A model generated the notes under the pieces. That model ran no database searches. It had not been told where the DNA came from and saw only the letters and a list, made by a program, of their open reading frames with translations. The translations under genes were made by a program, and so were the position numbers. A stretch of 63,544 nucleotides of DNA from an uncultured Alphaproteobacteria bacterium (GTDB lineage: Bacteria > Pseudomonadota > Alphaproteobacteria > HIMB59 > GCA-002718135): positions 1 through 63,544 of the forward strand of contig CACNUI010000006.1 in NCBI GenBank assembly GCA_902623545.1. The letters run 5' to 3'. This document shows positions 25,400 through 34,981 of this stretch, piece after piece; within the stretch, counting starts at the first letter, position 1; every line of letters begins with the position of its first letter.

Positions 25400-28300
25400 A
25401 GAAAGTTTCTAAGTTTTGGCATACATGATCTACATTTAACTTTGTAAATACAAGCGGTGGCTTTATTTTAATAACATTGTCATAAGGACCATCAGTACTC
25501 AACAAAATGCCCTGATCCCTCATATAATTAATTAGCAGTTTAGCTAATTTTTTATTTGGTTCAGACACATTACTATTTTGAATGATATCTATTCCTAAAA
25601 AAAGTCCCCTACCTCTAACTTCACTAATATATTTTTTATATTTTAGTTGGATTTTTTTTAATTCCTTTAAAAAATAATTACCAACTAACAAAGCATTTTT
25701 TTGTAATTTATTATTATCAATAGTCTCTAATACTGCTTTACCAATGGCACAGGAAACAGGATTACCACCGAAAGAATTAAAATATTCCATCCCGTTATTA
25801 AAAGCTGAGGCAATTTTTTCTGTAGTTATAACAGCAGCTATAGGGTGACCATTACCCATAGGTTTACCTAAGGTTACTATATCAGGAATGACATTATGCT
25901 CTTCAAATGACCAAAAATTTCTTCCAACTCTTCCGAAACCAGTTTGTACCTCATCAACAATACATAAGGCATTGTTTCTTCTAATTTCTGAAAATATTTC
26001 TTTTAAATAATTTTTTGGAAGAATTACTTGACCACCGCATCCAAGTATACTTTCAGCAAAAAAACATGCTATTTTGGTTTCTTTGATTTTATTTCTTATT
26101 ATTGTTTTAGCTTCATCTATATATTTTTGAATCCAATTTGAATTTAGATATGTCCATTTACCTCTTAAGGGATCAGGCATATCTAATACATGAACATAAT
26201 CTTTTTTACCTGAACCACCCTTACTATTATATTTATATGGACTTAGATCTATTAAAGCATTGGTATGACCATGATAAGCATTGTCCATCACAAAGACATC
26301 TTTTGCACTAGTATAAGTTTGAGCTATTCTATACGCTAAATCATTAGCTTCAGATCCTGTGCACACAAAAAATATCTTATTTAATTTCTTTGGAAACTTA
26401 CTTAAAAGTAATTCACTATAATCGTTAATTGTATCATATAGATATCTTGTATTAGTATTAAGTTTTAAATTTTGTTGAGTCATTGCTTCATGGACATATG
26501 AATTTGAATGTCCAACATGGGAAATATTATTTACACAATCTAAGTATCTCCTACCATATCTATCAAAAAAATACTGATCTTTAGCTTCAAGCATATGAAG
26601 AGGTTTCTTGTAAGATATTGATAAATTATCAGAAATATTTTTTCTTCTTTTTTTTAAAGTATCTATAAAATTATTATTATTAGAATAAAAAGATTTTGGA
26701 ATTCGTAGAATTAAATTTGGATCAGGCGAAATTTTTTTCCAAATATTGAATAAAAATTCTTCACCTACTCCTGGAAAATTCTTATAATGTCCTAATAAAT
26801 CTAAAATTATTTGAAAATGTAAATGTGGTAACCATTTTCCATTTTCATTAGAATTACCAATTTTACCAATCCAGTCGCCTTTTTTAATTTTTTTTCCAAT
26901 TTTTAGTTTTTGAAAAATTATTTCAGATAAATGACCGTATAGAGTATAAAATTTATATTTTTTAACACTATGTTCTAAAACTAAAGTGGGCCCATAGTCG
27001 TATTTAAAATTATTATTTTTTAAAATTATAATTTTACCTTCTATTGGTGCAAATAAATCTGTTCCCTGATCAATAAAGATATCTATGCCTAAATGAATAT
27101 TACGTCTTTCATTCTTATTTAATTCAGAAATAAAGTTAGGACCCTTATAAACTTTTCTTTTTTCATTGTATAAACCTATTCCTATACAAGAATTATCTTC
27201 TTTAAATATTTTATTAACTCTTCTTTTAAGCAAACTGTTATCTGGATTACCTTTTAATAAAGCTGAATCAGAACTTAATTTTAAAATAGATTTATTTTTA
27301 TCAAGTAAATTAAATTTAAAAATATTACCAAAGTTGAATTTATTTATATAATTTATAATTTCATTATGGTGGTGTATAATATCAAAGCCACATATTTCTC
27401 GAACAATATATATTAAAAAATTGATAGGAATTTTGTCTAATTTTTCTAATAAAGACCATGCATCTTTCTCACTAATACTTAAATATTGATTTGATGGATA
27501 TTTAATTCTTTGTTTTTTTGCCATTACAACAGTAATCATAAGTCTTGACTTACATAATGATATTAATGAATTAATTTCATCTTCATTAATAGAAAACTGT
27601 TTATTGTACTCTGTTATTATATTTTTAAGTGTAAGATAAATATTATCATTATTCATTAATGCATATGAAAGGCATATAGCTAAATCATTTATTGTTGGAG
27701 AATAAATAGAGTCTCCATAATCTAGTAAACCACAAACATTATTTTCCTTAATAACAATATTATAATTATTAGGATCTGAATGAGTTATTGAATATCTTAA
27801 TTTATTTAAATTATTTTTTACAAATTTTTCATATTCTGTAAAACATTTTAATAAAATTAATTTTTTTGAACCAGTAAAAATATTAATATCTTTTTTAATC
27901 CATTTTATATTTGATGGATCCCAAATAAAATTTCTATGAGCATCTATATCATTAAATGCTTGCAACTTAGTTGATACTTTGCCAAGTATCTTGCCTAAAG
28001 AATTTTCAATCTTATCATTACTTTTTATATCTCCATACATTCGCCCTTCAATATAAGATAAGATCCTAACAAAGCATTCTCTATTTTTTTTATCTAAATA
28101 TTTTACAATCTTTGTATGGTGTATTTTTGGTATGAAAGATTTAAGATTAAGATCACTTCGTAGATAATTAATTAATCTATCTTGGTATTTTAATATATTT
28201 ATTTTTTCTGATGGGTTTGAAATTTTTAATACATATTTTTTTTTATTATTTATGAATATAATAAAATTTATATCCCTTTCACTATCAAGTTGTTTAATTT

Positions 28301-28415
28301 TGAGTAATTTATTTCTTAAGAAAGAAAAATTAATCTTTAACCATTTAATTAAATGTTTATTATCAATAATAGGTGGATCTACATCAAAAACTGACATAAA
28401 AGGTGTATAATTCAT
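25386..28415 (-). CDS. three-domain fusion: APH-type kinase, M23 peptidase domain, class III aminotransferase/phospho-lyase
   Basis: About 1009 residues. Residues about 1-340 are an aminoglycoside-phosphotransferase/hydroxylysine-kinase-like kinase with HSDPNNYN and GLLDYGD catalytic motifs. Residues about 430-560 form an M23 domain with intact zinc-site motifs (HLGIDIF, HLHFQ). Residues about 590-1009 are a class III PLP enzyme ([27 protein letters not shown], lysine in [12 protein letters not shown]) of the ethanolamine-phosphate / 5-phosphohydroxylysine phospho-lyase type. Kinase plus phospho-lyase suggests phosphorylation and elimination of an amino alcohol. The frame extends seven codons further to 28436, inside the divergent pfkB gene, so I prefer ATG 28413-28415; ATG 28395-28397 (MSVFDVDPP) is also possible. 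Confidence 0.87.
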   Translation of the reverse strand: MNYTPFMSVFDVDPPIIDNKHLIKWLKINFSFLRNKLLKIKQLDSERDINFIIFINNKKKYVLKISNPSEKINILKYQDRLINYLRSDLNLKSFIPKIHHTKIVKYLDKKNRECFVRILSYIEGRMYGDIKSNDKIENSLGKILGKVSTKLQAFNDIDAHRNFIWDPSNIKWIKKDINIFTGSKKLILLKCFTEYEKFVKNNLNKLRYSITHSDPNNYNIVIKENNVCGLLDYGDSIYSPTINDLAICLSYALMNNDNIYLTLKNIITEYNKQFSINEDEINSLISLCKSRLMITVVMAKKQRIKYPSNQYLSISEKDAWSLLEKLDKIPINFLIYIVREICGFDIIHHHNEIINYINKFNFGNIFKFNLLDKNKSILKLSSDSALLKGNPDNSLLKRRVNKIFKEDNSCIGIGLYNEKRKVYKGPNFISELNKNERRNIHLGIDIFIDQGTDLFAPIEGKIIILKNNNFKYDYGPTLVLEHSVKKYKFYTLYGHLSEIIFQKLKIGKKIKKGDWIGKIGNSNENGKWLPHLHFQIILDLLGHYKNFPGVGEEFLFNIWKKISPDPNLILRIPKSFYSNNNNFIDTLKKRRKNISDNLSISYKKPLHMLEAKDQYFFDRYGRRYLDCVNNISHVGHSNSYVHEAMTQQNLKLNTNTRYLYDTINDYSELLLSKFPKKLNKIFFVCTGSEANDLAYRIAQTYTSAKDVFVMDNAYHGHTNALIDLSPYKYNSKGGSGKKDYVHVLDMPDPLRGKWTYLNSNWIQKYIDEAKTIIRNKIKETKIACFFAESILGCGGQVILPKNYLKEIFSEIRRNNALCIVDEVQTGFGRVGRNFWSFEEHNVIPDIVTLGKPMGNGHPIAAVITTEKIASAFNNGMEYFNSFGGNPVSCAIGKAVLETIDNNKLQKNALLVGNYFLKELKKIQLKYKKYISEVRGRGLFLGIDIIQNSNVSEPNKKLAKLLINYMRDQGILLSTDGPYDNVIKIKPPLVFTKLNVDHVCQNLETFFRKL

Positions 28416-28416
28416 A

Positions 28417-29304
28417 ATGTTGAAATCTAAAAACATTTTTGTTTGTATTGGGGCAATTCATCACGATTATTTATTAAATCTTAAAAAAAATATAATTAAT
28501 TTTAGATCTAATCAAATTACGCAAAAAAGTAGAATTGGTGGAGTGGCGTATAATATTGCAGAATTGCTTTCGAATTTTGTTGGTGTAAATTTTTATAGTT
28601 TAGCTATCAACGAGGAGATTAGAAAGAAAATCTCAAAAAATATATATGTTCATCAAGTTAATAAAAATTATACAGATAGATACTATTTAGCTTTATCAGA
28701 TAAAAATAATAAATTTTTATTAGGTTTGGCTAATACAGATGAATATGAAAATAATAAATCTTTAAAAATACCAAACATCAAAAATAAATATATAATATTT
28801 GATCTAAATTTTTCTAAAACTTATTTGGAAAAATCAATAAATCAACTTTCAAAAAAAAATAAAATTATAGTGTGTGCAACATCAGTGCATAAAGTTATTA
28901 AAATTAAAAAGATTATAAATAAAATTGATTTTATATTCTTAAATAAAGCGGAGTTACTTAAACTTACAAATTCCTCAAATATAATTGAAGGTGTAAAACA
29001 AATATTAAAACAAAATAATAAAATAAAAATAATTACTACTAATTCAAAAAATAATGTAATCTTTGGAAGTAATGAATTTATAAAAAAAATAAAACCTCCG
29101 TCAATCAAAGTAGTAGATGAAAATGGAGCTGGAGATGCACTAGCAGCTATGATGCTGTATTTGTTCAGTAAAAAAGAAAAAATGAATGATATTTTGAAAA
29201 CTTCTGTAGCATGCGGATCTTATTATGCTAGTGGTAAAAGTCTAAAAACTAAGAGTGATTTTTTAAAAATTAAAAATCTTTCTAAGAAAGTGAGTGTACA
29301 ATAA
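28417..29304 (+). CDS. psuK: PfkB-family sugar/nucleoside kinase, probable pseudouridine kinase
   Basis: 295 residues with the PfkB/ribokinase fold. It begins with a strand IFVCIGAIHHDYL, has QKSRIGGVAYNIAELLSNF (substrate-side glycines) and VVDENGAGDALAAMMLYLF, the DTGAGD-type catalytic and anion-hole motif with the catalytic aspartate. Immediate linkage to psuG (1 base between stop and start) indicates pseudouridine as the substrate, giving pseudouridine 5'-phosphate. The divergent fusion gene starts one base away, so promoters must lie inside the opposing coding regions. Confidence 0.78.
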   Translation: MLKSKNIFVCIGAIHHDYLLNLKKNIINFRSNQITQKSRIGGVAYNIAELLSNFVGVNFYSLAINEEIRKKISKNIYVHQVNKNYTDRYYLALSDKNNKFLLGLANTDEYENNKSLKIPNIKNKYIIFDLNFSKTYLEKSINQLSKKNKIIVCATSVHKVIKIKKIINKIDFIFLNKAELLKLTNSSNIIEGVKQILKQNNKIKIITTNSKNNVIFGSNEFIKKIKPPSIKVVDENGAGDALAAMMLYLFSKKEKMNDILKTSVACGSYYASGKSLKTKSDFLKIKNLSKKVSVQ

Positions 29305-29305
29305 T

Positions 29306-30214
29306 ATGCATGAAATATTTGATGTAAGTGAAAAAGTTCAGGAAGCAATAAATAGAAAAAAACCTATAGTAGCTTTAGAAAGTACATTAATTAGTCATGG
29401 ATTGCCTTATCCAGAAAATATTAAAGTCGCAAATGAGTCTATAAAGGCCGTTGAAGAGAACGGTGCAATTGCTGCAACAATAGGAATAATTAAAGGTAAG
29501 GTTAAAATAGGATTATCACAAGAAGATATTCAAATATTAGCAAAAGAGAAAAATGTGCAAAAAGTATCGAATCATAATATAAATTTATCAATATTTAATA
29601 AAGAAAATGCTGCTACAACAGTAGCAAGTACAATTTCTATAGCATCTAAATTTAAAATAAGATTTTTTGCAACAGGGGGAATTGGTGGTGTGCATCTTAA
29701 TGCTGAAAATACCAATGATGTATCTGCAGATCTATATTCACTTTCTGAGAATTCAAATTTTGTAATTTGTAGTGGTGCTAAATCTATTTTAGATTTAAGT
29801 AAAACAAATGAACTACTTGAAACTTTAGGAATTACAAGAATTGGTTATCAAACAAATTATATGCCTGGTTTTTGGTATGAAGAAACAGAAAATAAAGTCG
29901 ATAATAAATTTGATGAAATTCATGAAATTTCTTCTTTTTTAAAACTCAATGAAAATATAGAAAATAAAAAATCAATTCTAATATTTAACAAAGTTCCAAT
30001 AGAAAAAGCACTTAATAAAAAAGATGTTGAAAAATGGATTAATAATGCAACAATAAAAGCTGATAGAAATAATATTAGTGGGAAAGAACTAACGCCATTT
30101 CTTATAAATGAAATTAACGAACAATCAAAAAATGAAACTCTAAATGCTAATGTATCTTTAATAATTAATAATGCAAATTTAGCTGGACAGATTGCAAAAA
30201 GTTTTTATAGTTAA
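29306..30214 (+). CDS. psuG: pseudouridine-5'-phosphate glycosidase
   Basis: About 302 residues, family length. PsuG splits the C-C glycosidic bond of pseudouridine 5'-phosphate to uracil and ribose 5-phosphate. Diagnostic segments are IVALESTLISHGLPYPEN, AATIGIIKGKVKIGL, TTVASTISIASKFKIRFFATGGIGGVH (manganese/active-site region; quoted span lies at about 107-133) and CSGAKSILDLSKT. A GTG four codons earlier (29294) is in frame and overlaps pfkB, but ATG 29306-29308 gives MHEIFDVS and sits right after the pfkB stop. It is convergent with the nucleoside hydrolase gene by a 4-base overlap. Confidence 0.92.
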   Translation: MHEIFDVSEKVQEAINRKKPIVALESTLISHGLPYPENIKVANESIKAVEENGAIAATIGIIKGKVKIGLSQEDIQILAKEKNVQKVSNHNINLSIFNKENAATTVASTISIASKFKIRFFATGGIGGVHLNAENTNDVSADLYSLSENSNFVICSGAKSILDLSKTNELLETLGITRIGYQTNYMPGFWYEETENKVDNKFDEIHEISSFLKLNENIENKKSILIFNKVPIEKALNKKDVEKWINNATIKADRNNISGKELTPFLINEINEQSKNETLNANVSLIINNANLAGQIAKSFYS

Positions 30215-31155
30215 GGCAGCAACGATAATTTATCTTTAAGTAATTGAAAAAATTTTACATCATTTGCATCATTCATTACAAAACAATTTGCTGGTCTTTT
30301 GGTAACACCAAGCCAATCAACAACAGTCTCCCCTCTTGTTAATTCAGAATTTTCCTCAACTGTGACATTAACTTTTTTTCCACTAAAAATAGATGGATCT
30401 AATAAGTATGCAATAACGCATGGATCATGCAAAGGTGTTTCCTCAGTTTCGTACAATTCTTTATGAAATATTGTATAAAATTCCATTAGTTCTCCAAAAA
30501 ACTTTGAACTTTTATTTTTATTTTCATTCATTGATTTGATAATTTTTGAATTAACATTTACTTGATGAGTAACATCTAAACCCATCATTGTTAAAGGAAT
30601 ACCTGATTCTAGAACAATATTAGCTGCGTGTGGATCCACATAAATATTAAATTCAGCTGATGGCGTAGTATTACCTAAGCACATAGCGGCACCACCCATA
30701 AAAACTATTTCTTTTATATGCTCTTTAATAGACGGATCTTTTTTTAAACTTAAGGCAATATTTGTAAGAGGTCCTGTTGGGCATAGATAAATTTGCTCGG
30801 TTGAATGCTTACAAGTTTCTACAATGAAATCAACTGCATATTTTTCTTGAGGTTTATAATTTTTATCTATTATTATAGGATCACCTTTTTTATCTAGTCC
30901 GGTTTTTCCGTGCACATATTCAGCTGTAAATAATTCATAATGGATAGGCTTATTTGCGCCAGAGTAAACTTTGATGTCCGTTCTTTCAATTAAGGTACAA
31001 ACTTTAAGAGCATTATTTACTGTATTATTTAAACCACTATTTCCACCAACACAGGTGATGCCCAGTATGTCAATCTCTTTAGAAGAAGCAGCTAACATTA
31101 TTGCTACAGCATCATCATGACCTGGATCACAATCTAAAATTATTTTTTTAGTCAT
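30211..31155 (-). CDS. inosine-uridine-type nucleoside hydrolase
   Basis: 314 residues. The N-terminal ILDCDPGHDDAVAIMLAA is the calcium-binding aspartate cluster of the IUNH family. VGGNSGLNNTVNNALKVC, FMGGAAMCLGN, EFNIYVDPHAA and PLHDPCVIAYLL are also family motifs. It hydrolyses ribonucleosides to base and ribose; base specificity cannot be read. The frame is open 24 codons further upstream, but ATG 31153-31155 (MTKKIILDCDPG) gives the usual start. It overlaps the upstream PhyH gene by 8 bases. Together with psuK-psuG it forms a nucleoside salvage/breakdown neighbourhood. Confidence 0.92.
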   Translation of the reverse strand: MTKKIILDCDPGHDDAVAIMLAASSKEIDILGITCVGGNSGLNNTVNNALKVCTLIERTDIKVYSGANKPIHYELFTAEYVHGKTGLDKKGDPIIIDKNYKPQEKYAVDFIVETCKHSTEQIYLCPTGPLTNIALSLKKDPSIKEHIKEIVFMGGAAMCLGNTTPSAEFNIYVDPHAANIVLESGIPLTMMGLDVTHQVNVNSKIIKSMNENKNKSSKFFGELMEFYTIFHKELYETEETPLHDPCVIAYLLDPSIFSGKKVNVTVEENSELTRGETVVDWLGVTKRPANCFVMNDANDVKFFQLLKDKLSLLP

Positions 31156-32011
31156 TAATAAAACTTTTAAGAGGTAAGGAAGATCTTTGTAACCAATTCC
31201 ATTCAGGATATTCGTTATTATTGTCAATTACATGAATTGTGTAAGCATGTCTTGATTTCATACTTGTATTCTCACATGAATAATGAGGAAGTCTACCATG
31301 TAATAAAACAAGTGATCCTTTTTTTACTTCTACAAAAGTATCAGTTTCAGGAAATGGTTCATCATTAATATCTATCATTTGCATTTTACCATCTACTTTT
31401 TTAAAAAGTTTTCTTAATGGACCTTTATGACCTCCACTCGCAACTTGTAAACATCCGTTTGTTTTATTTGCATCTTCTAATGCAAACCAGAAACCGATAG
31501 TACTTTCTGGCTCAGTATATAAAAAAGTAGAATCTTGATGACAAACTACTTCGCCACCTATTTTAGGTTGCTTAAAAATATACATGGACTGGAGTAATTT
31601 TGGTTTTGAGAAACCAAGTGATAAAGCTATATCTTGAAGTTTTTGTTTATGAGAAAAGTTATAAAAAACTTCATCTAAGTCGTGTAAGGCATGACCTATT
31701 TTATTTACAATAAAATATTTATTTTCTTCTATGTTGTCATCATTTAAATTAGCTTTTTCTTCAAAGAAGAAACGAATTTTATCTCCTGATTCTAAAAAAT
31801 AACTATCATCATTATGAGCTTGATTGACTGTATCAAAAATAGATTTTTGATTATTAAAATTATTATGCTCAATAAGATATGATGATCGTTCAATTAATTC
31901 ATCACATTCTTTATCTGTTTTGAAATTTTCAATAACTAAATATCCGTTATTATTCCAAAAGTTAATCATATCATCATTTAAGGGTAGATCATTTGTTGAA
32001 AAATATTTCAT
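31148..32011 (-). CDS. PhyH-family Fe(II)/2-oxoglutarate dioxygenase
   Basis: 287 residues. The iron triad is visible as His158-x-Asp160 in VVCHQDSTF and a distal histidine in LVLLHGRLPHYSCENTS (His238 or His243), with Arg254 in SRHAYTIHV as the probable 2-oxoglutarate anchor. The overall pattern resembles phytanoyl-CoA dioxygenase domain proteins such as PHYHD1. Substrate unknown. It overlaps the 3' neighbour nucleoside hydrolase by 8 bases and the upstream small membrane protein by 1 base, so it is in one transcript with both. Confidence 0.85.
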   Translation of the reverse strand: MKYFSTNDLPLNDDMINFWNNNGYLVIENFKTDKECDELIERSSYLIEHNNFNNQKSIFDTVNQAHNDDSYFLESGDKIRFFFEEKANLNDDNIEENKYFIVNKIGHALHDLDEVFYNFSHKQKLQDIALSLGFSKPKLLQSMYIFKQPKIGGEVVCHQDSTFLYTEPESTIGFWFALEDANKTNGCLQVASGGHKGPLRKLFKKVDGKMQMIDINDEPFPETDTFVEVKKGSLVLLHGRLPHYSCENTSMKSRHAYTIHVIDNNNEYPEWNWLQRSSLPLKSFIND

Positions 32012-32244
32012 TATATCCCTATTAATTTCGTTAAGAATGGTAAACCAACTTTAATAAGGTTTAAAAACTGTGGTATTAAGAATTTCCCAGTTGTTGCAAG
32101 GAAGAAAATTATACCTCCAATTATAACTATAAGAATTAAATTTCTATAAAAATTACCATAATTATTATACTGAGATTTTGATCTAGATCTCAAGATAAAT
32201 AGTATAATTACTATAATGATTAAAACTATTAACAATCGGATCAT
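32011..32244 (-). CDS. 77-residue membrane protein
   Basis: Two hydrophobic segments (MIRLLIVLIIIVIILFIL and LILIVIIGGIIFFLATTG) separated by a basic, tyrosine/asparagine-rich linker, then a C-terminal amphipathic stretch (KFLIPQFLNLIKVGLPFL). I do not recognise a named family. The TG(K/R)-leucine-rich arrangement recalls the membrane anchor of alphaproteobacterial membrane-bound J-domain proteins, but no HPD motif or J domain is present. It is the first gene of a short operon with the PhyH dioxygenase. Confidence 0.6.
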   Translation of the reverse strand: MIRLLIVLIIIVIILFILRSRSKSQYNNYGNFYRNLILIVIIGGIIFFLATTGKFLIPQFLNLIKVGLPFLTKLIGI

Positions 32245-32318
32245 ATCTTTTTCTATATTTAGATAATAAAATTTGCAATATATTTGTAATAATTAAATAT
32301 AAAAATTATTTGAATATA

Positions 32319-33080
32319 TTATTTTATAATTTTGAAACCTTTAAAATATATAAACGCTGTAAGTAAGAATGATATTACAATAAAGAAAAATATATATAAA
32401 TTTGGATAAAAATTAAAATTAAATTCATCATTAAAACAATCTCTAAAAAAAGTTACAACATAATAATATGGATTATATTGCAAAATAAATTTAAAATTTT
32501 CTGGTAGATAATTAATAGAAAAAAAAGTTCCTGAAAGAAAATTTATTGGAGTAACAAAGAAGTTTGAAAATGTACTTTGTGTATCCCATGAATTAAAAAG
32601 TATTCCAACAAAACATCCTAAACAAGAAAAAAAAATAATAACAACAATAAGATAATAAGAAAAAAATAAATAACTGTAAATCTGAATATCAATTAATAAA
32701 GAAAAAACTAAAAAATTTAAAATTGCAATTATAAAACCAATTATAATTGAGCTAATTAATAATGAAAAAAGTATTTCAATCCTTGAAATTGGAGCAAGTA
32801 ACCAGTCATCTAAAGAACCAATTTGTTTCATATTTATAAGAGTAACTGATGGAATATCATAACTTTCTTGAGCAACAATCATTATTATTAAACCAGGTGC
32901 TATAAAATAAACGAAGGACTTAGAGTCAATAGAAATTGAATAGTAGTTTTCTAATGTTAGAAAAACTAAAACAAAAAGAATATTAGTTGTGATAGGGGCT
33001 AATAAAGAATATTGATACTCTGAAAAGAATTCTTTAAGTCTATAAGCAATTATTGCAAAAATTGCTTTAAAATTTATCAT
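32319..33080 (-). CDS. ABC-2 type transport permease
   Basis: 253 residues with six hydrophobic segments, matching ABC-2 permeases of heme/drug/polysaccharide exporters. Conserved-looking regions are LIINMKQIGSLDDWLLAPISRIEI-type (here MKQIGSLDDWLLAPISRIE, the coupling loop) and FLSGTFFSINYLP plus YNPYYYVVTFFRDC near the C-terminus. No ATPase gene is adjacent, so its partner must be encoded elsewhere. Start chosen at ATG 33078-33080. It follows the M20 amidohydrolase gene's upstream side by six bases in the same direction. Confidence 0.82.
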   Translation of the reverse strand: MINFKAIFAIIAYRLKEFFSEYQYSLLAPITTNILFVLVFLTLENYYSISIDSKSFVYFIAPGLIIMIVAQESYDIPSVTLINMKQIGSLDDWLLAPISRIEILFSLLISSIIIGFIIAILNFLVFSLLIDIQIYSYLFFSYYLIVVIIFFSCLGCFVGILFNSWDTQSTFSNFFVTPINFLSGTFFSINYLPENFKFILQYNPYYYVVTFFRDCFNDEFNFNFYPNLYIFFFIVISFLLTAFIYFKGFKIIK

Positions 33081-33086
33081 CAAAAA

Positions 33087-34265
33087 TTATTTTGAAAAAT
33101 ATTTTTTTACTAATTCAATCCAAAAACTTACACCTACTGGTAAAAGATTATCATTAAAATCATATTTAGTTGTATGAAGATGGGCCTTATGATTATTATC
33201 TCCCTGTCCTAAATATAAATATGTACCAGGTTTTTCTTCTAATAAATAAGAAAAATCCTCTCCACCCATTGAAGGATCAATATCTGTAATTACTTTATCC
33301 TCACCAACTAAATCCATAGCAACTTTAGCTGCAAAAACACTTTCTTTTTTTGAATTAATAGTTGGTGGATATTTATTTACCAAATCAAATTGTATTTTAA
33401 TTTCAGCACCATGTGCTGCAGCTATACCAGCACATAATTCTCTTAATCTTTTTTCAACATGTACGCGTGTTTCTTTTTTAAATGTTCGGATTGTTCCACC
33501 CATTTTAACTTGATCATCAATAACATTATAGGCTGTTCCTGCGTTAATTTTGGTAATACTAATTAATGCTTTATCGACTGGGTCCGTTGATCTACTTATT
33601 ATTGTTTGAGCTGCTGAAATTACTTGCGCAGAAATTACAACTGGATCAATTGATAAATGAGGTGATGCAGCATGACCTCCTTTACCTTTAACAACAATAT
33701 CGAATTCATCTACAGCTGCCATCATGGGACCACTGTTAACACCAAAAGTGCCAAATGGTAGCTCAGGCCAATTATGTAGAGCATATACTTCGTCAATTTT
33801 AAAATCTTTAAACATTCCATCATCAATCATTTTTTTTCCACCGGCAAAACCTTCTTCACCTGGTTGAAAAATAAAATAAACTCTTCCATCAAAATTATTA
33901 TTTTCACTTAAATATTTAGCTGCGCCAAGAAGCATAGTTGTATGCCCATCATGGCCACAAGCATGCATCATACCTTTATTTGTAGATTTATGATCAAATT
34001 CATTTTTTTCGGGCATTGGCAAGGCATCAAAGTCAGCTCGTAGCCCTATTGTTTTATCATTCGTTTTTTTGTTACCATCAACCCAAGCAACTAATCCAGT
34101 ATTTGAATAACCATCCTTAAAACTAATATCAAACTCTTTTAGTTTATTTTTAATGTATTTAGATGTTTCATATTCTTCTAATCCAATTTCAGGTATTTTA
34201 TGTAAGTCATGACGCCATTCTGTCATTTCGTTTAACATTTGATTAATACTATTAAGAACTGGCAT
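33087..34265 (-). CDS. M20 family amidohydrolase (hippurate/IAA-amino-acid hydrolase type)
   Basis: 392 residues. Zinc/manganese-binding and catalytic motifs are present: MMHACGHDGHTTMLLGAAKYL around residue 100, FQPGEEGFAGGKKMIDDGMF with the catalytic glutamate, and the dimerisation domain GKGGHAASPHLSIDPV. The C-terminal MGGEDFSYLLE motif completes the metal site. Such enzymes release an amino acid or amine from N-acyl conjugates, for example hippurate or N-acetyl amino acids; the substrate here is unknown. Its start overlaps the lipoprotein gene end by one base. Confidence 0.9.
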   Translation of the reverse strand: MPVLNSINQMLNEMTEWRHDLHKIPEIGLEEYETSKYIKNKLKEFDISFKDGYSNTGLVAWVDGNKKTNDKTIGLRADFDALPMPEKNEFDHKSTNKGMMHACGHDGHTTMLLGAAKYLSENNNFDGRVYFIFQPGEEGFAGGKKMIDDGMFKDFKIDEVYALHNWPELPFGTFGVNSGPMMAAVDEFDIVVKGKGGHAASPHLSIDPVVISAQVISAAQTIISRSTDPVDKALISITKINAGTAYNVIDDQVKMGGTIRTFKKETRVHVEKRLRELCAGIAAAHGAEIKIQFDLVNKYPPTINSKKESVFAAKVAMDLVGEDKVITDIDPSMGGEDFSYLLEEKPGTYLYLGQGDNNHKAHLHTTKYDFNDNLLPVGVSFWIELVKKYFSK

Positions 34266-34879
34266 TAAAATATCCCAAATAATCCTCTTCTATTTAGTTT
34301 ATCTTCACAACTTTTTAATTGTTTATTAAACATATTAGTATTTCTTTCTACAGTTTTAGCTACTTCAATCAACCATTCTTTACTTTTAAATGTTTCTTTG
34401 GACCAGCCATTTTGACCTTCATGATATGCTAAATATTGATTGTAATAATCTTTTTTTGATATGCCAACCATATTTTCTGATTGAGTTGTATACCAGCCAA
34501 TAAAATCAGTTACATCATTAAAATTAGCCCTTGAAGCATTTTGATTTGCAGTTTTATTTTTATACCAATCCCAAGTTGGATTAGTAATTTGAGCATAACC
34601 AAAAGCAGTAGATGGTCTTGAACTTGGAATAAAACCTAACAATTTTTTCCTTTTCGGTTTTGCAAATTGTGTAAAAGATGATTCTTGTTTGATAACAGCT
34701 AATTGAAAAGCAATTGGCGTTTCCCATTTATCATATGATTTTTTAGTAGCCTTATACCAATGTTTCTTTTGATCAAATATAATACAACTATTAGCCGTAT
34801 TAGTTATTTGATTAGAAGTGCAGGCATAAAGAAAAATAATTGAAATACATATAACCTTAAGAATATTATCTAACCTCAT
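34265..34879 (-). CDS. lipoprotein with SLT-like lysozyme domain
   Basis: About 204 residues. The N-terminus (MRLDNILKVICISIIFLYAC) is a hydrophobic signal ending in a lipobox-like LYAC, so it is probably a lipoprotein. The catalytic glutamate of a lytic-transglycosylase fold is expected in AVIKQESSFTQF; STAFGYAQITNPTWDWYK and YLAYHEGQNGWS match the later SLT motifs. It would cleave or bind peptidoglycan in the periplasm. An ATG six codons further upstream (34895-34897) is possible. It is divergent by about 100 bases from htpG. Confidence 0.78.
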   Translation of the reverse strand: MRLDNILKVICISIIFLYACTSNQITNTANSCIIFDQKKHWYKATKKSYDKWETPIAFQLAVIKQESSFTQFAKPKRKKLLGFIPSSRPSTAFGYAQITNPTWDWYKNKTANQNASRANFNDVTDFIGWYTTQSENMVGISKKDYYNQYLAYHEGQNGWSKETFKSKEWLIEVAKTVERNTNMFNKQLKSCEDKLNRRGLFGIF

Positions 34880-34981
34880 AATAGATATAAATATCATATT
34901 TTTTGATTATATAGTCTTAAATGTGTCAAAAAATTATTGCTTACTATTGAATTATGAATATGAATGCTTAAATTCTAAAAA

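Noticed and set aside
34880..34981. Heat-shock promoter or CIRCE element before htpG
   Set aside because: No inverted repeat of the CIRCE type and no convincing sigma-32 -35/-10 pair can be seen.
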